The notes under the pieces are model-generated. The model made no database searches, was not told the DNA's origin, and was given only the letters and a program-made list of their open reading frames with translations. From positions 1,473,501 through 1,537,500 of the forward strand of contig JABMCL010002815.1 in assembly GCA_018857735.1 (NCBI GenBank): a DNA stretch of 64,000 nucleotides. Reading direction: 5' to 3'. Shown piece after piece: positions 11,023-28,521 of this stretch. Source of the DNA: Alviniconcha marisindica. Taxonomy: Eukaryota > Mollusca > Gastropoda > Provannidae. Position numbers and translations under genes: made by a program. Each line of letters opens with the position of its first letter. The first letter of the stretch is position 1.

Positions 11023-12192
11023 ATGGCAGGCCATCGTGGTGGGGGTGTACCAAGAAGTCCCCGCTTGTGGTCAGCGTCCCTGATCAACATGACTGATAAG
11101 GGTGAGCAGTCGCAGCTGTTGGAGGCTGTCTTGAACAATGACTATGACAGCGCTGTTCGTTTGGTGACGGTGGAGGGAGTCCGACCAAAGAGTGACAATC
11201 GTGGAAACACGCTCGTTTGCGTGGCTGCCGGGGAGGGAAGGGAGAGAATTCTCAGCTTGCTTCTGGACCACGAAGGCGACCCTGACGAGCCAGACCTGAC
11301 AGACTACATGTGGCTCCGTCGCCCGATCCACCTGGCTGCTTCCCACGGTCACGAGGCGTGCTTGAGGATCTTGCTGGACAAGGGCGTGGATGTGAACTGT
11401 CGTGACAGTGACCACCGGACCCCACTGCACTGGGCTGCTACTTATGGGCAGAATGAGGTGGCTGAGGTCCTCATCACCAGAGGTGCCTCTGTTAACATGG
11501 CGCAGATTGATGGCTTTACGCCCTTACATGCGGCCACTTGCCTTGGCCACACTGATGTTTGCAGGACGCTCATTAGGCACGGTGCCGATGTCAACAGAGC
11601 AGATCGCGACAACTGGACTGCGCTGCACACAGCAGCCTGTTATGGTTACAAAGATGTGGTGAGCACTGTCCTGGATGCTGGGGCCTTGCTCCACCAGCGG
11701 ACCAATGATTCAGAAACTGCGTTTCACGTGGCGTGCAGCAGTGGGCACTTGGCCATAGCTGAATTGCTGTATGAGCATGGCTCTCTCATCAATGTGGTCA
11801 ACATCAATGGCTACACTCCATTCCACCTCGCTGTCTATTATAACAAGTTTGACATTGCTCGCTTCCTCATCACCATCAACGCCGACATCAGCACGTACAG
11901 CAACGCTGGCCAAAGTCCGTTTTACCTTGCCGCGTTGCGTGGAGAGGAGAGAATGTTGTGCCTTATGATAGAGGCTGGATGCAAAGTGACCAGTCAGGAG
12001 TCTGCACCAGTGGCCTCAGGTTCACATGACCTGATGGAACAGTTGCGGTATCTTGCAACCAACCCACGTTCACTCAAAGACCTCTGCTGTTTCAAGATTC
12101 GGAGTGTGCTGAGCCACACCTTGCTTGACGACGTCCTTGTGCTACCCATCCCAGACTCATTGAAAGATATCATTGCACTCAAACATATTTGA
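11023..12192 (+). CDS. Ankyrin repeat and SOCS box protein (ASB-like), intronless
   Basis: The predicted protein has 389 residues from the first in-frame ATG (MAGHRGGGV); the frame is open upstream but has only non-ATG codons. About eight ankyrin repeats cover residues 45-325, with canonical cores such as TPLHWAATYG, TPLHAATCLGH, TALHTAACYG and TPFHLAVYY. The C terminus is a SOCS box: a BC-box-like SLKDLCCFKIRSVL and a Cul5-box-like LPIP. Proteins of this design bind elongin B/C and CUL5-RBX2 and present substrates for ubiquitination through the ankyrin groove. No intron interrupts the CDS, so the gene could be an old retrocopy or simply intronless. I do not assign a numbered ASB symbol. Confidence 0.9.
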   Translation: MAGHRGGGVPRSPRLWSASLINMTDKGEQSQLLEAVLNNDYDSAVRLVTVEGVRPKSDNRGNTLVCVAAGEGRERILSLLLDHEGDPDEPDLTDYMWLRRPIHLAASHGHEACLRILLDKGVDVNCRDSDHRTPLHWAATYGQNEVAEVLITRGASVNMAQIDGFTPLHAATCLGHTDVCRTLIRHGADVNRADRDNWTALHTAACYGYKDVVSTVLDAGALLHQRTNDSETAFHVACSSGHLAIAELLYEHGSLINVVNINGYTPFHLAVYYNKFDIARFLITINADISTYSNAGQSPFYLAALRGEERMLCLMIEAGCKVTSQESAPVASGSHDLMEQLRYLATNPRSLKDLCCFKIRSVLSHTLLDDVLVLPIPDSLKDIIALKHI

Positions 12193-13270
12193 ACTGTGCA
12201 AGTCATTGTATCATAATGTATGGTTTTGATGGGGACCTGAAGCAAATACACAAGAAGTTGGCTTAAAAATATAGAATATGTGCAAATAATGACACATACT
12301 TCCATCGGCAGCCTTCTTTGGGTTGCTCTGCCTTTACATGTGGACACAAAAGAAGTACTTTGAATTAACCAAGTCTAAGAGTAAGAGATCCTTGTGGCAC
12401 AGTCATGTTCGTTCACTCTTTACCGATGAAGAGCAGAAAGAGCTTGGCTTTCGACGTGTATGATGATTTTACCCAACATTTTGGCCTTGTTCATGAGATG
12501 CATACTGCTAGTAATATTGATGCTGTGTCAAAACTGGCAGCCCTTTTGATTGTGTTTTCGCAACTTTCAAACTGTAGTTTTTAACTTGCAGGACCGGAAA
12601 TGAAGTGAAAAAATTCTACTTGTGTACCTGTTTATTCCAAATACCTGTTTATTGTAAATAGGGCTGGTGATGCCTCTTTGCCTCGAGTCCCCATTCCTCG
12701 GGTCATGCAACAGGCCGTTTTCCTGTTTAGTTTTAGGTCTCATTCAGTCATTGCGAAATGTGATGAAGACCAGCTTTTCTGGAACCTTTTCCTTCGCACG
12801 TCCGTATTGAAATGTATAGACCCTGCACCAACCCCTAAACAGTTTAAGACCACTCTTGCCCGTTTCTTTTTGAGGATGGTCTGTGAAGCAGGGGATCCAC
12901 CATATATATTGTATATATAATATATATTATATATATATACATACTCTTGACTATAATAAAGTTGGGTGGCAGATTGTGGTTTAGTTTTGAGAAAATACAT
13001 AAAATATAAACGTGTGGGAGGGATGTGTGTGAGTGAGAATTTTATTTTGGTTTGGTTTTGAAAAAATGTATATTATATATATATATAAACATTTGGAGGA
13101 GGGATGTGTGCGAGTGAGAATTTTGTAGATGTTATTACAAAGTGTGTGAGTGTGTGTACACATGTTTATTTTGAAAAATATACACGATATCAGTGGCATC
13201 AAAGATCTCTAGTCACTGTGGGGTGGGGGGTGGGGGGTGGGGGGGGTCTGCAGCAGCTGAATAAACTTTT
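12193..13270 (+). other. 3' UTR and flank of the ASB-type gene
   Basis: No conserved coding sequence is seen. A candidate AATAAA at 12955-12960 follows a TA-rich block at 12900-12942. From about 12985 to 13165 there are two to three diverged copies of a unit with GGGAGGGATGTGTG and GAGTGAGAATTTT. A G-rich tract is at about 13219-13246. Confidence 0.5.
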
Positions 13271-13287
13271 GTAGTCTGTAATAATAC

Positions 13288-13324
<37 letters not shown>

Positions 13325-15591
13325 AGTTTCTTCTTTTTTTTTTAGATGTACTACTTTATTTTGTCCATTGTTGCATAATCAAAACTCCGGTGTTTATTTT
13401 TTATTTTTTTTGCATGTGTATTTGTTGTTTAGGTTTTTGAGTTATGCAGGGTAAATTGGTATGAATACACTATGCACACTAACATAATATTAATATAGAG
13501 TATAGTGTGCTAGTTATTCCAATCAGCACACACAATCTAGTCCTAATCAATAGTCCTAATCGTTCGACGCTGTGTGTGTGTGTCGTGTGTGTGTGTGGTT
13601 AGTGTTATTGTAAAGCGCCCTGTGCTGCCACCTTGTGTGGGAGATGGGCGCTCTAGAAATCCTCTTTATTATTATTGTTATTATTATTATTATTATATGA
13701 TGGAGGTCAAAAGCAACTGCTCTGATTTTGTTTTTAGTTTTTGCCTTGGGAGATTTGTTTCAAGAAAGGTTATATTTGACATTTCCTTGTGCCATATCTT
13801 CATTTTGTTCCCATTCTTCTTGCTGATATGCTATTTCTCCTCTAAGTTAGTGATTATGCGTGATATATGACTTTGCAATGAGGTACTGTAGACACACAGA
13901 AATTAACCTCTTCACTGCCAGATGTACACCTGTGCTAGTTCAGCCTGAAGATATATATGCTACATATTATACAAGATAATCAGTAAAACAATTTCAGCAT
14001 GTCTGGAGTTGTCATACTGTCCTTTTAGCCCCAAACACACCAAACCAGAGTCATTTAAAAAAAAAATTAAAGTGTGAGATATTGTGCCCACCAGGAACAA
14101 ATATTGTGGGGTATGGACCGGCAGTGAAGGGGTTAAGGCCCCCTGTTGTTGAAAACCCCAGTCTATTTACAGGTTTCCTCTTGTCACTTTCTTCTTTGTC
14201 AGCTACACAGTCCCTGTCTTGTGAGTCTGTAAAGACCCATATCTTTGCAGTGTTTGGCTTGGATATGAAAGCAAGGGTAGCACGTAAAAGATCCCGGTCA
14301 TTCTGCCAAAAGTGCAGGTGTCAGGTTACAGCTAAACACGCATACACCTTACGTCTGCGGCTTTGCATGAAGTGACTTGGTGCATGGTTGTATGGTGTGC
14401 ACAGAGCTTGCGCCGAGACGGCTGCAGTTTCATGTGGCACCAGCCATGCCAGTGCTGTAAGTACACCACTTCAGTGGATATAACGTGCTATAAAAAGCTA
14501 GTCGCTCATGTAGAACCACAGGTGAGCGCAGTGAGTCTGCTCAAGAGAGTGGAGAATAGCGATATATAAGCGATCAGCAATCAATCTATCATTATAGACC
14601 CATTGACTTTGCACGGTCCCTGTCATGTGTCTGGAGGAACCCATACTTTATATTTTATAAATATATTACTTTTATAAATATGACAGTGAGACATACATAT
14701 ACATATATATTTAGCCTGCCATGGACAAAAATTTCATGGGTCCTCACAGATCCACTACGGAGGGAATGTGTACTTGAAATCAAACAGCATTTTATCTGCT
14801 CCCGTCCATTGGTGTATTTGAGAATGGCGTTCAGTTTCATGAAACAAAATCTTGATAGTTAAGAAGCTTCTGGCATTTGAATGAGTCTTTGGGGCTTTAG
14901 TGGAACCTTGGCACACTGGAGGTCATAATACAGATTTGCATGCTTGGCTTACTGACAAGAATGAATTGACCTCTTGCGTTTAGCCAGACAGCTCCGTCCA
15001 CTTACACAAGCAGAGTAAACAACTGAATGCATGTTCCTTCTTCTTCCATAGTGTGACCGCCTTACATCCTATTGAAGATTCTGAGACTGTTAGGGATTGC
15101 ACAGCAGAAAAAAAGAGAAAAGAAAAGAAGAAAAATGGAGAAAAAAACACACCTTACAAACAAACAAACATAGAGTTTTGAGTGTCCCACCGGCATTTCA
15201 CGTCTCCAGCTAGGCCAGTCTGGATACTGTAGTGAGTCACCGGAGGCAAACCCCAACCAGCACGGGCCTGGCCATCATCAACACTACTTACCAGTGGGGT
15301 GGGGCGACTCTGAGAGACATGAACGGAAAGACTCGAGGATGGGCGCAGCAGCCACATCCTCAGTGACACCATTCCAATCCTCGATTGTGTTTGGGGAGAA
15401 AATGGAGAATTTCCTGTAGTCTGTATGGCAGGGGGGCACTGGGTATGTCAGCAAATGGGAATGGTGGGCAGGACTGGATGTTTCAACTTGTCCTTCAAAC
15501 CGCACAGACTCAAGACACTTCATCGCTGTTTTTGAGACAGCACACGCAAGTGCTTTGTTTACATTGCAGCGGTATTGGGACACCCTGTGGG
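13271..15591. other. Intergenic DNA with SINE-B fragment
   Basis: An (AT)n block lies at 13286-13322 and a TTA run near 13665-13697. The only recognisable element is a plus-strand SINE-B fragment listed separately. No credible coding exon is seen. Confidence 0.5.
14255..14578 (+). mobile_element. SINE-B fragment, plus strand
   Basis: The segment from ATGAAAGCAAGGGTAGCACG through GATCCCGGTCATTCTG, the ACCACTTCAGTGGATAT tract and GAGCGCAGTGAGTCTGCTC matches, in reverse, the fuller minus-strand copy at 48185-48657 and the shorter one at 37455-37600. The tRNA-like head is missing here. Confidence 0.75.
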
Positions 15592-15943
15592 CTATCATTG
15601 GCGGGAGCTGACATAAGTATAATTTTTGTTGTGACAAAAAAATTGTCGCGATTTTGGCGTGACAAAATGTGTCTTTTGTCGTGATAAAAGTATGCTTGCC
15701 ACGACAAAACGCTTGTCGTGAGAAAATATTTTTGTCACGACAAAAGACATATTTGTCGCAACAAACACGTGTTTGTCATGACAAGCATACTTTTGTTCCG
15801 ACAAAAGACGCGTTTTGTTGCGACAAAAGTAAGCTTCTTGCAACAAAACGTTTGTCGCGACAAGCTTACTTCTGTTGCAACAAAACACATCTCGTGTTTG
15901 TCGCGACAAAAATGATACTTTTGGCAGTTCCTGCCAATGATAG
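15592..15943. mobile_element. Inverted-repeat element filled with short palindromes
   Basis: Ends are inverted repeats: CTATCATTGGC at 15592-15602 and GCCAATGATAG at 15933-15943, with similarity continuing inward (GGGAGCTG against CAGTTCC). A 4-bp direct repeat TGGG flanks both ends. The interior contains about 12 degenerate palindromes of the form TTTGTCGCGACAAA (for example TTTGTCACGACAAA, TTTGTCATGACAAG, TTTGTTGCGACAAA) at about 20-30 bp spacing. The unit creates overlapping open frames on both strands with repeating SRQK, FVAT and CRDK motifs; these are by-products. No transposase is present, so I call it a MITE-like element of unknown superfamily. Confidence 0.8.
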
Positions 15944-16397
15944 TGGGCTGATCTCTGGAGGTGCAATTATGCACAGCAGGTGGCATGATGTCAGTTCTGC
16001 TTTTTTAATATCTGCCTCCATGTGTGTTCACTGATTTGCATGATTTGTTTGTTTGTTTTTATTTTTATTTTTCAATTCTGCATGATTTTTTTCTTCTCTC
16101 ACTCAGTCCTTGTTAAACAGAGTGTGATGTGTGTCATGAATAATGAATCAGACTTTTACACATGATTTGATGAATAGTGTTTTATTCTATATACCTCGAC
16201 ACAACCTTTATGCTACAGCTGACCTCTCAACTACTGCAGTTTGAGTTTTCTCCTTTCTGGTCTGCCTGCTTCCTTTGTCCATAGTCTTCATCACATTCAG
16301 AACTGTGCTGCTCACCTCATTCAGAAAAAAACTAAACTTGGTATGGTGATGTAGCATCACAAGCTGGAAACATATTGGTTTGCTATTTTCAAGGTCA

Positions 16398-16556
16398 GGC
16401 AAAGTGAACCCCATAATGCATGTTTTCATTTTCACACGAGCAGCACCGACATTCGTTCAATGTAAAAGCAAAGACAAAAATAAAATATTTAAAACAAAGA
16501 CCAAAGAAAAGAGTAACATGCTAAAGTTGTACAATAACAGTGGCATGCAGTCCATA
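16398..16556 (+). repeat. Direct duplication, first copy
   Basis: About 155 bp (GTGAACCCCATAATGCATG, CAATGTAAAAGCAAAGAC, to GTGGCATGCAGT) is repeated at 17093-17241 in the same orientation with about 90% match by eye. Between the copies lies unrelated DNA with a GA run near 16806-16830. Confidence 0.85.
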
Positions 16557-17092
16557 ATATCACATGATAAAAAAAAAAAAAAAATGTTTATAGTATTATA
16601 CAATACCTACAGAACTGCAGACCCTTTTTTGATCAAAATTAGTTTGATAGTACATCATAAACCAGAGTGTTCTCTGAAAAGATTGTCCGCCTGTGTTCAC
16701 TGTCAAGGTCACAGCAGAGATTCACCATTTCACTGAACATTTGTCAGTCCTATATTTTCTGCATCACTGATCTTTTTGCAGTCACACTAGATGTGTTGGC
16801 AGCAAGAGAGAGAGAGAGAGAGAGGGAGGGAGGTCAAAGACAGAGGAATTAAAAACAACACAGATTAAAGTATACTACAATCTTTTCTTCCAGCAAAAAG
16901 CCACGTTTTTTTACAGCTCAAGCGACAGTTATCCTATGACACCCACAGATCAATAAACAGTATGAATAGCTACAACCTGAATACAAGAGAGAAGATGAAG
17001 AAGAGAGAGAAGAAGAAAAAAAAGGGATGGAGAGAGGAGGAGGAGTAGATGAATACAATTTATACAGGCTCATACAAAGGCACCTGCAGATA

Positions 17093-17241
17093 GTGAAACC
17101 CATGATGCACGTTTTCATTTTCACATGAACAGCAGACATTCATTCAATGTAAAAGCAAAGACAAATAAAATATTTAAAAAAAAGGCCAAAGAAAAGAGCA
17201 ACATGCTAAGTTGTACAATAATAGTGGCATGCAGTTCGTAA
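17093..17241 (+). repeat. Direct duplication, second copy
   Basis: Second copy of the 16398-16556 segment, starting GTGAAACCCATGATGCACG and ending GTGGCATGCAGTTCGTAA. It runs directly into the tandem array that follows. Confidence 0.85.
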
Positions 17242-17490
17242 GCTGAGCAACAGAAACTTCCCTCAGTCAATAAGCTGAGCAAAGGAAACTTCTCTGGTCC
17301 AGCAACAGAGCAACATAAACTTCATCGGTCCATAAACTGAGCACTGGAAACTTCTTTAGTCTATAAACTGAGCAACGTAAACATTATCAGTTCTTAAACT
17401 GAGAAATAGAAACTTCAGTGGTCCATAAACTGACCGATGGAAACATACCAATGTCAGTCCGTAAAAACTGAACAACAAAAACTTCACCAT
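17235..17490 (+). repeat. Diverged ~33-bp tandem array
   Basis: About eight imperfect units based on CATAAACTGAGCAACAGAAACTTC. The array begins exactly where the second copy of the neighbouring duplication ends. Confidence 0.8.
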
Positions 17491-20397
17491 GTGTCTACGT
17501 CTACCATGCTACTGCGAAGGACCAAAAATAACACAGAGCCATCAGCAGATGACTGGTTTAAAAGCACACCAAAAAAAGCATTCTCAAAGTATGTTTTGCC
17601 CAAGGACGCTGGCCTTATTCCAATACACAAAAGATGTCCGAACAAAAACGTGAGATAAAGATTTTGTTTTCAAAAGCTGGACTGACTTGATTTTCAATTA
17701 GAATCCTACTTGCACCAGCAATGACTTGATCATGATGTGAAGCAAGAAATGTCATAAAGTTTCACAGCCTCTTTGGTCTTGGCGTTATGCAATGTTCATG
17801 CCTGATATCCAAGACGCAAGGCAGTGCTTACAACATCAACAAGACAAGGCACTTGTTGGCATTGTGTACAGCCAGTCCTGGTGCTTATTACTTGCAAAAC
17901 TCCAGCAACTGAACATATAAATTCAAGGGAGTAAAATATTTTTTAAACAAAAACTGATTTTTGAAGTTTTTATTTCAGTCTCTTCTATCTGTTGGTTGAA
18001 CACTTTTTAGATTCAGAGGGCTATAGCTCCTTCAGTTGAAACTTAAAGGTGACAGAGGTCAACTGAAAGGTCAAAAAAAGATGACAGTCTCTTTGATTAG
18101 AATGTCTTTCTTCCTTTGTTTGCCTTTATTGCACAAATCAGAACTCAAAATGCCAGCAGTAAGGAGAAACCATTTATCCTTTTTCTTAAGGATTTATCCC
18201 GACTCCACAATCACATAGGACATTGTTTCACACATGGGGATGAGGTAATATGGCTGAAAGGACCAGACAAGTGCCAAGTGGATGGCAAACACAGTCCATC
18301 AGAAATGGTTTGTCGACATGAAAAATGTTCACCTAAAATTGGGCCATAGATTTTCTTTGAAATGAAAGCGATCAAATTATTCAGGAGTCCGGGTTCTAAC
18401 GGATGTCTTCCGGTACTTCCAGCCCATCTAAGGCAGCTGCCCTCTGCGTAACTTGTACGAGAAACACATTTCCTTATTCCTGTTGCCAGTGTTGGTACCT
18501 GATGTCACCCTCACCTTTACGTCAGTGCATGTAATATCACACATCACGATGTAGTCACAACTAAGGCACTATGGGGGACCTCGTTGTGGAAAGTTTTGAA
18601 AGCAGTGGAGCAGAGCTCTCCAATGCTGAACCATAGCATTTTAAAATAAACGCACTGAAATCAAAACAAAACAACAACAAACTGGCCTCTGAATATCTGA
18701 CCGCTTTCATTTTGAATAAAAATTGAATCCACAATTTTAGCCAGGGATTTCTCAGGCAGGCAAACCATTTCCGACTGAATAGTTAGTTGTGGAATGTTGC
18801 CCAAATTGCTGGGATTCCCACACTATAATGAAGAAGACGACTTACACCAGGTGGCTTTGTACATGCTGCGTGCACTGCAAATCCAAAGACTGGCCACCCC
18901 AGGTTGTCACAGGCAGGGGTTGCAAAGCTTCGAGTGTTTTGCCTTGAAGCCTCACTGTTGAGCAAAGCAAGTCGAGTTCCACAGACATAGGACTGAGAAA
19001 CTATTGTAGCCCGCTGTACTATTGTGCTGTGATCCCGGTTAACCAGTATGTTCAAATTCCAATGCTTCGAGCAAAACAAAACCCATTACAAAATAGTGCA
19101 CTCTGACTGAGCAAGGTCTTACTATTCTTAGAATCTGAACTTGGGTCATACAATTGTGGCAGTCAGTTTTAACAGTTCAGTGGGCATCTTTTGAAAGGAA
19201 AATAATATATGGCAAAAAGAAAACCCAGTGACTGCTACAACACACTATGTTTTTGTGTGACACACTACTTTTTGTGCCACTTAGTTTCTTAACGAATGGA
19301 TCTTATCCCTTCTGTGTCATCACCAGACATTACACTTCCTGAACACATGCGCTTGCGTGATTGCAAAACTGTACTAAATGACAGTTTCAGAAACCTAAAT
19401 AGACAATTTGTTAAAGTATGAAACATTGTTGTAGTTTTTGGAAAAAATCATAAAAAAACAATCTTTGCACCTTGCATTAAATGTGTACTGACAAGACCAA
19501 ATTAACAAACAAGAACAAAATCGTCTGTGCTTATGACATTATTCTCCACAAATTAACAAACAAGAACAAAATCGTCTGTGCTTATGACATTATTCTCCAC
19601 ACCTTGAAAAAATATTAACTCTTGTGTGCTACAAATGGAGTGAAACTCATGGTGCTGCTAGGTTCAGGAGCTGTGTGAGAGTCGAGGTGGACGTCCTGGA
19701 CTGTCCATCCTAACGAGCCTTCTGGTTTCCGTGGACGTAAAGATTTATTGCACCGTGCTTCGGCATTGGTCACAACTTGTCCCTAATATGTCAACTGACA
19801 TGTGAGGACATAAAGCATCACTTCATCATCATCATGGTGCTGCTAGGTTCAACTTGCATAGCAAGGTGGTACTGCCGCTGCAGAGAAACATTATCTTCGC
19901 AATTATACCAGAATTGCATGTGGCCAATATAAATCAAGATCAGGACACAAAATGCTACACATACTTGTGGGACCTGCCAGCGCTGCTCTTGCAGCAAATT
20001 TCCCACAAAAGATAAAAATGTACCCCTTCCTTTAAAAATCGACAATGAATCAATAATGGACTAAAAACGAAAAGACAAAAACAACCTCTTACTACCTCTG
20101 ACAGGAAGTCCCATGCAGATATGAAGAAGGAATCAGAAGAATTCTGAGTAAATGTGAACATGTCATAATATGTAAAATCACAATATTAATAATGGCATCC
20201 GAGAATAAGTACGCACCAGTAAAGTACCACTAAAAATCACCATACACAGATATATATATATCTCCATGATTGACGGTTAAATCAATCATAAACCATTGAC
20301 AACCTTCCAAGTTAAAAAAAAAGAAGAGCTAAAAGACAGGCACACTCACTACTGCATTTATGTATTTGTGCTTCACAGATCACATATAATTCCACAT
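17491..20397. other. Intergenic DNA and AK3 3' UTR
   Basis: I see no conserved coding sequence. A 50-bp perfect tandem duplication lies at about 19500-19600 (ATTAACAAACAAGAACAAAA and ATTATTCTCCAC occur twice). A SINE-A tail fragment is at about 19686-19748. The part nearest 20397 should be the AK3 3' UTR. Confidence 0.5.
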
Positions 20398-27026
<6,629 letters not shown>

Positions 27027-28189
27027 TGTGTTTTGCGGGTTACAGCAGCACAATTAACTTTCAAGTTTTAAGAACTCTGCATTCAAGGACCTGACACACT
27101 TCTGCTGTCTAGTCAACAGTTAAACTACAGATGGCCTTCGCTTTACTGATAAGAGGAAGCCAGGAGACTTTCTGTGTGCACTGGCTCGCAGAGACTTTTA
27201 GCAATCAGAGAAAGAGCACTCCAAAGACCGTCACTCCTGGGCAAGACGAAAAGTAGTATATGTGGGAATAAAGCATTGGTGTACGAACGTGTGTCTACTA
27301 TATGAATACCCTGCTGTAGTATATATTTTTCGCATACCAACTAGTCTACGAATAAGATTTTTCTTGTCCACTTTATGCTTTTTACTTTTCGAGCAGGCCA
27401 TGGGTTTGGGGTTTGATTGGGGTTTGGGGTTCCAAGAATGGTGGTTTGTCGTAAATATTCTTCAAAAGGGAATCGTTGTAGCATCGAATCACGTAAAACG
27501 ACAAAAGGTCATCACTTCTTTTAGTTATTAACCATCTTCTAAGTTTTGACTACGAATATTATAATTAGTTAAATCAAAAACGGCGTCAATATATTACGAC
27601 AACTACAAAGTGGGCACTGTATCCCCTCATGGTCTGAAATAGTGGGAAGTCTGACTGCGTTGAACGTAAGTTTTGGGTTTCGAAACTGTTGATAACAGGC
27701 GGCGGACAACTGCAATGAAACTTAAAAGAGAAACTAGTTGATGTGTATTAAAAACTGTTGTGACAAGTATTTCTTTCAGTCGATTGTGTTTGTTTCAATG
27801 GCTACTCCAATAAATGCCTTTGGTGTCGAGATTCATAAGCATGCGTAACACGTCTCATTGTGACGGACAGTGGCCGGTTCGTGTTCACAAACAGCGAGCA
27901 AACAACCAAGACAACTTCAATCAGGTCGAACTTACGTCGAGCTGAACGCGCACATACCAGATTTTGTATTAAAATTTGAAACACGTTTTACTTTAGTAAC
28001 CTTAAATAGGCTTTATTCATGAATCGTGTACTTGTTCAGCTGGCTCAGCTACCCAGAATCCAGCAGGTGACAACAACGAACAATGACACTGACAGTGACA
28101 CAACTGTCACTAGTGACAGCTAAATCAGTAAACCACATCATTAAATATTAATTGCCTGCATGGATTTAAAAACAAACTTGATGAGACAG

Positions 28190-28240
<51 letters not shown>

Positions 28241-28521
28241 TTTTTTATTTATTTTTAAATAATTGTAAATTACATTTTTATACCACTTACTACTTAGTAT
28301 TGTAGTTTGTACTTGTAGTTTGTACTACTTTTACCCCTAGTTCTACTGTTACCAGCATGAGATCCCACTCATAAATAAATGGGTTACATTATTACTGTTA
28401 TGATATCATTATTCGGTTTTATAAGTTAGTAGTCTAGATATACCTACACATGATGATCAGCATTCATCCATTTGTTGCAGGTTATACTTCTACAAATCTA
28501 CAATAGACTACGACTAAAGAG
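27027..28521. promoter_or_regulatory. Shared intergenic region between AK3 and PUM3
   Basis: The start codons of AK3 (27026, minus) and PUM3 (28522, plus) are head to head, 1.5 kb apart. A (CA)n run lies at 28191-28239. A good acceptor, CATTTGTTGCAG, ends at about 28481 just before the PUM3 ATG, suggesting an upstream non-coding PUM3 exon. No TATA box can be assigned. Confidence 0.5.

Noticed and set aside
12678..12920. 80-codon frame starting MPRVPIPRV
   Set aside because: Lies in the ASB 3' UTR, runs into a TA microsatellite and has no recognisable family or splice context.
15595..16034. Overlapping frames with repeated CRDK, SRQK and FVAT motifs
   Set aside because: They follow from the palindromic TTTGTCGCGACAAA units, which read similarly on both strands; no gene features are present.
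18783..19079. 98-codon minus-strand frame
   Set aside because: No conserved motif, no splice sites matching a gene model and no coding-like composition.
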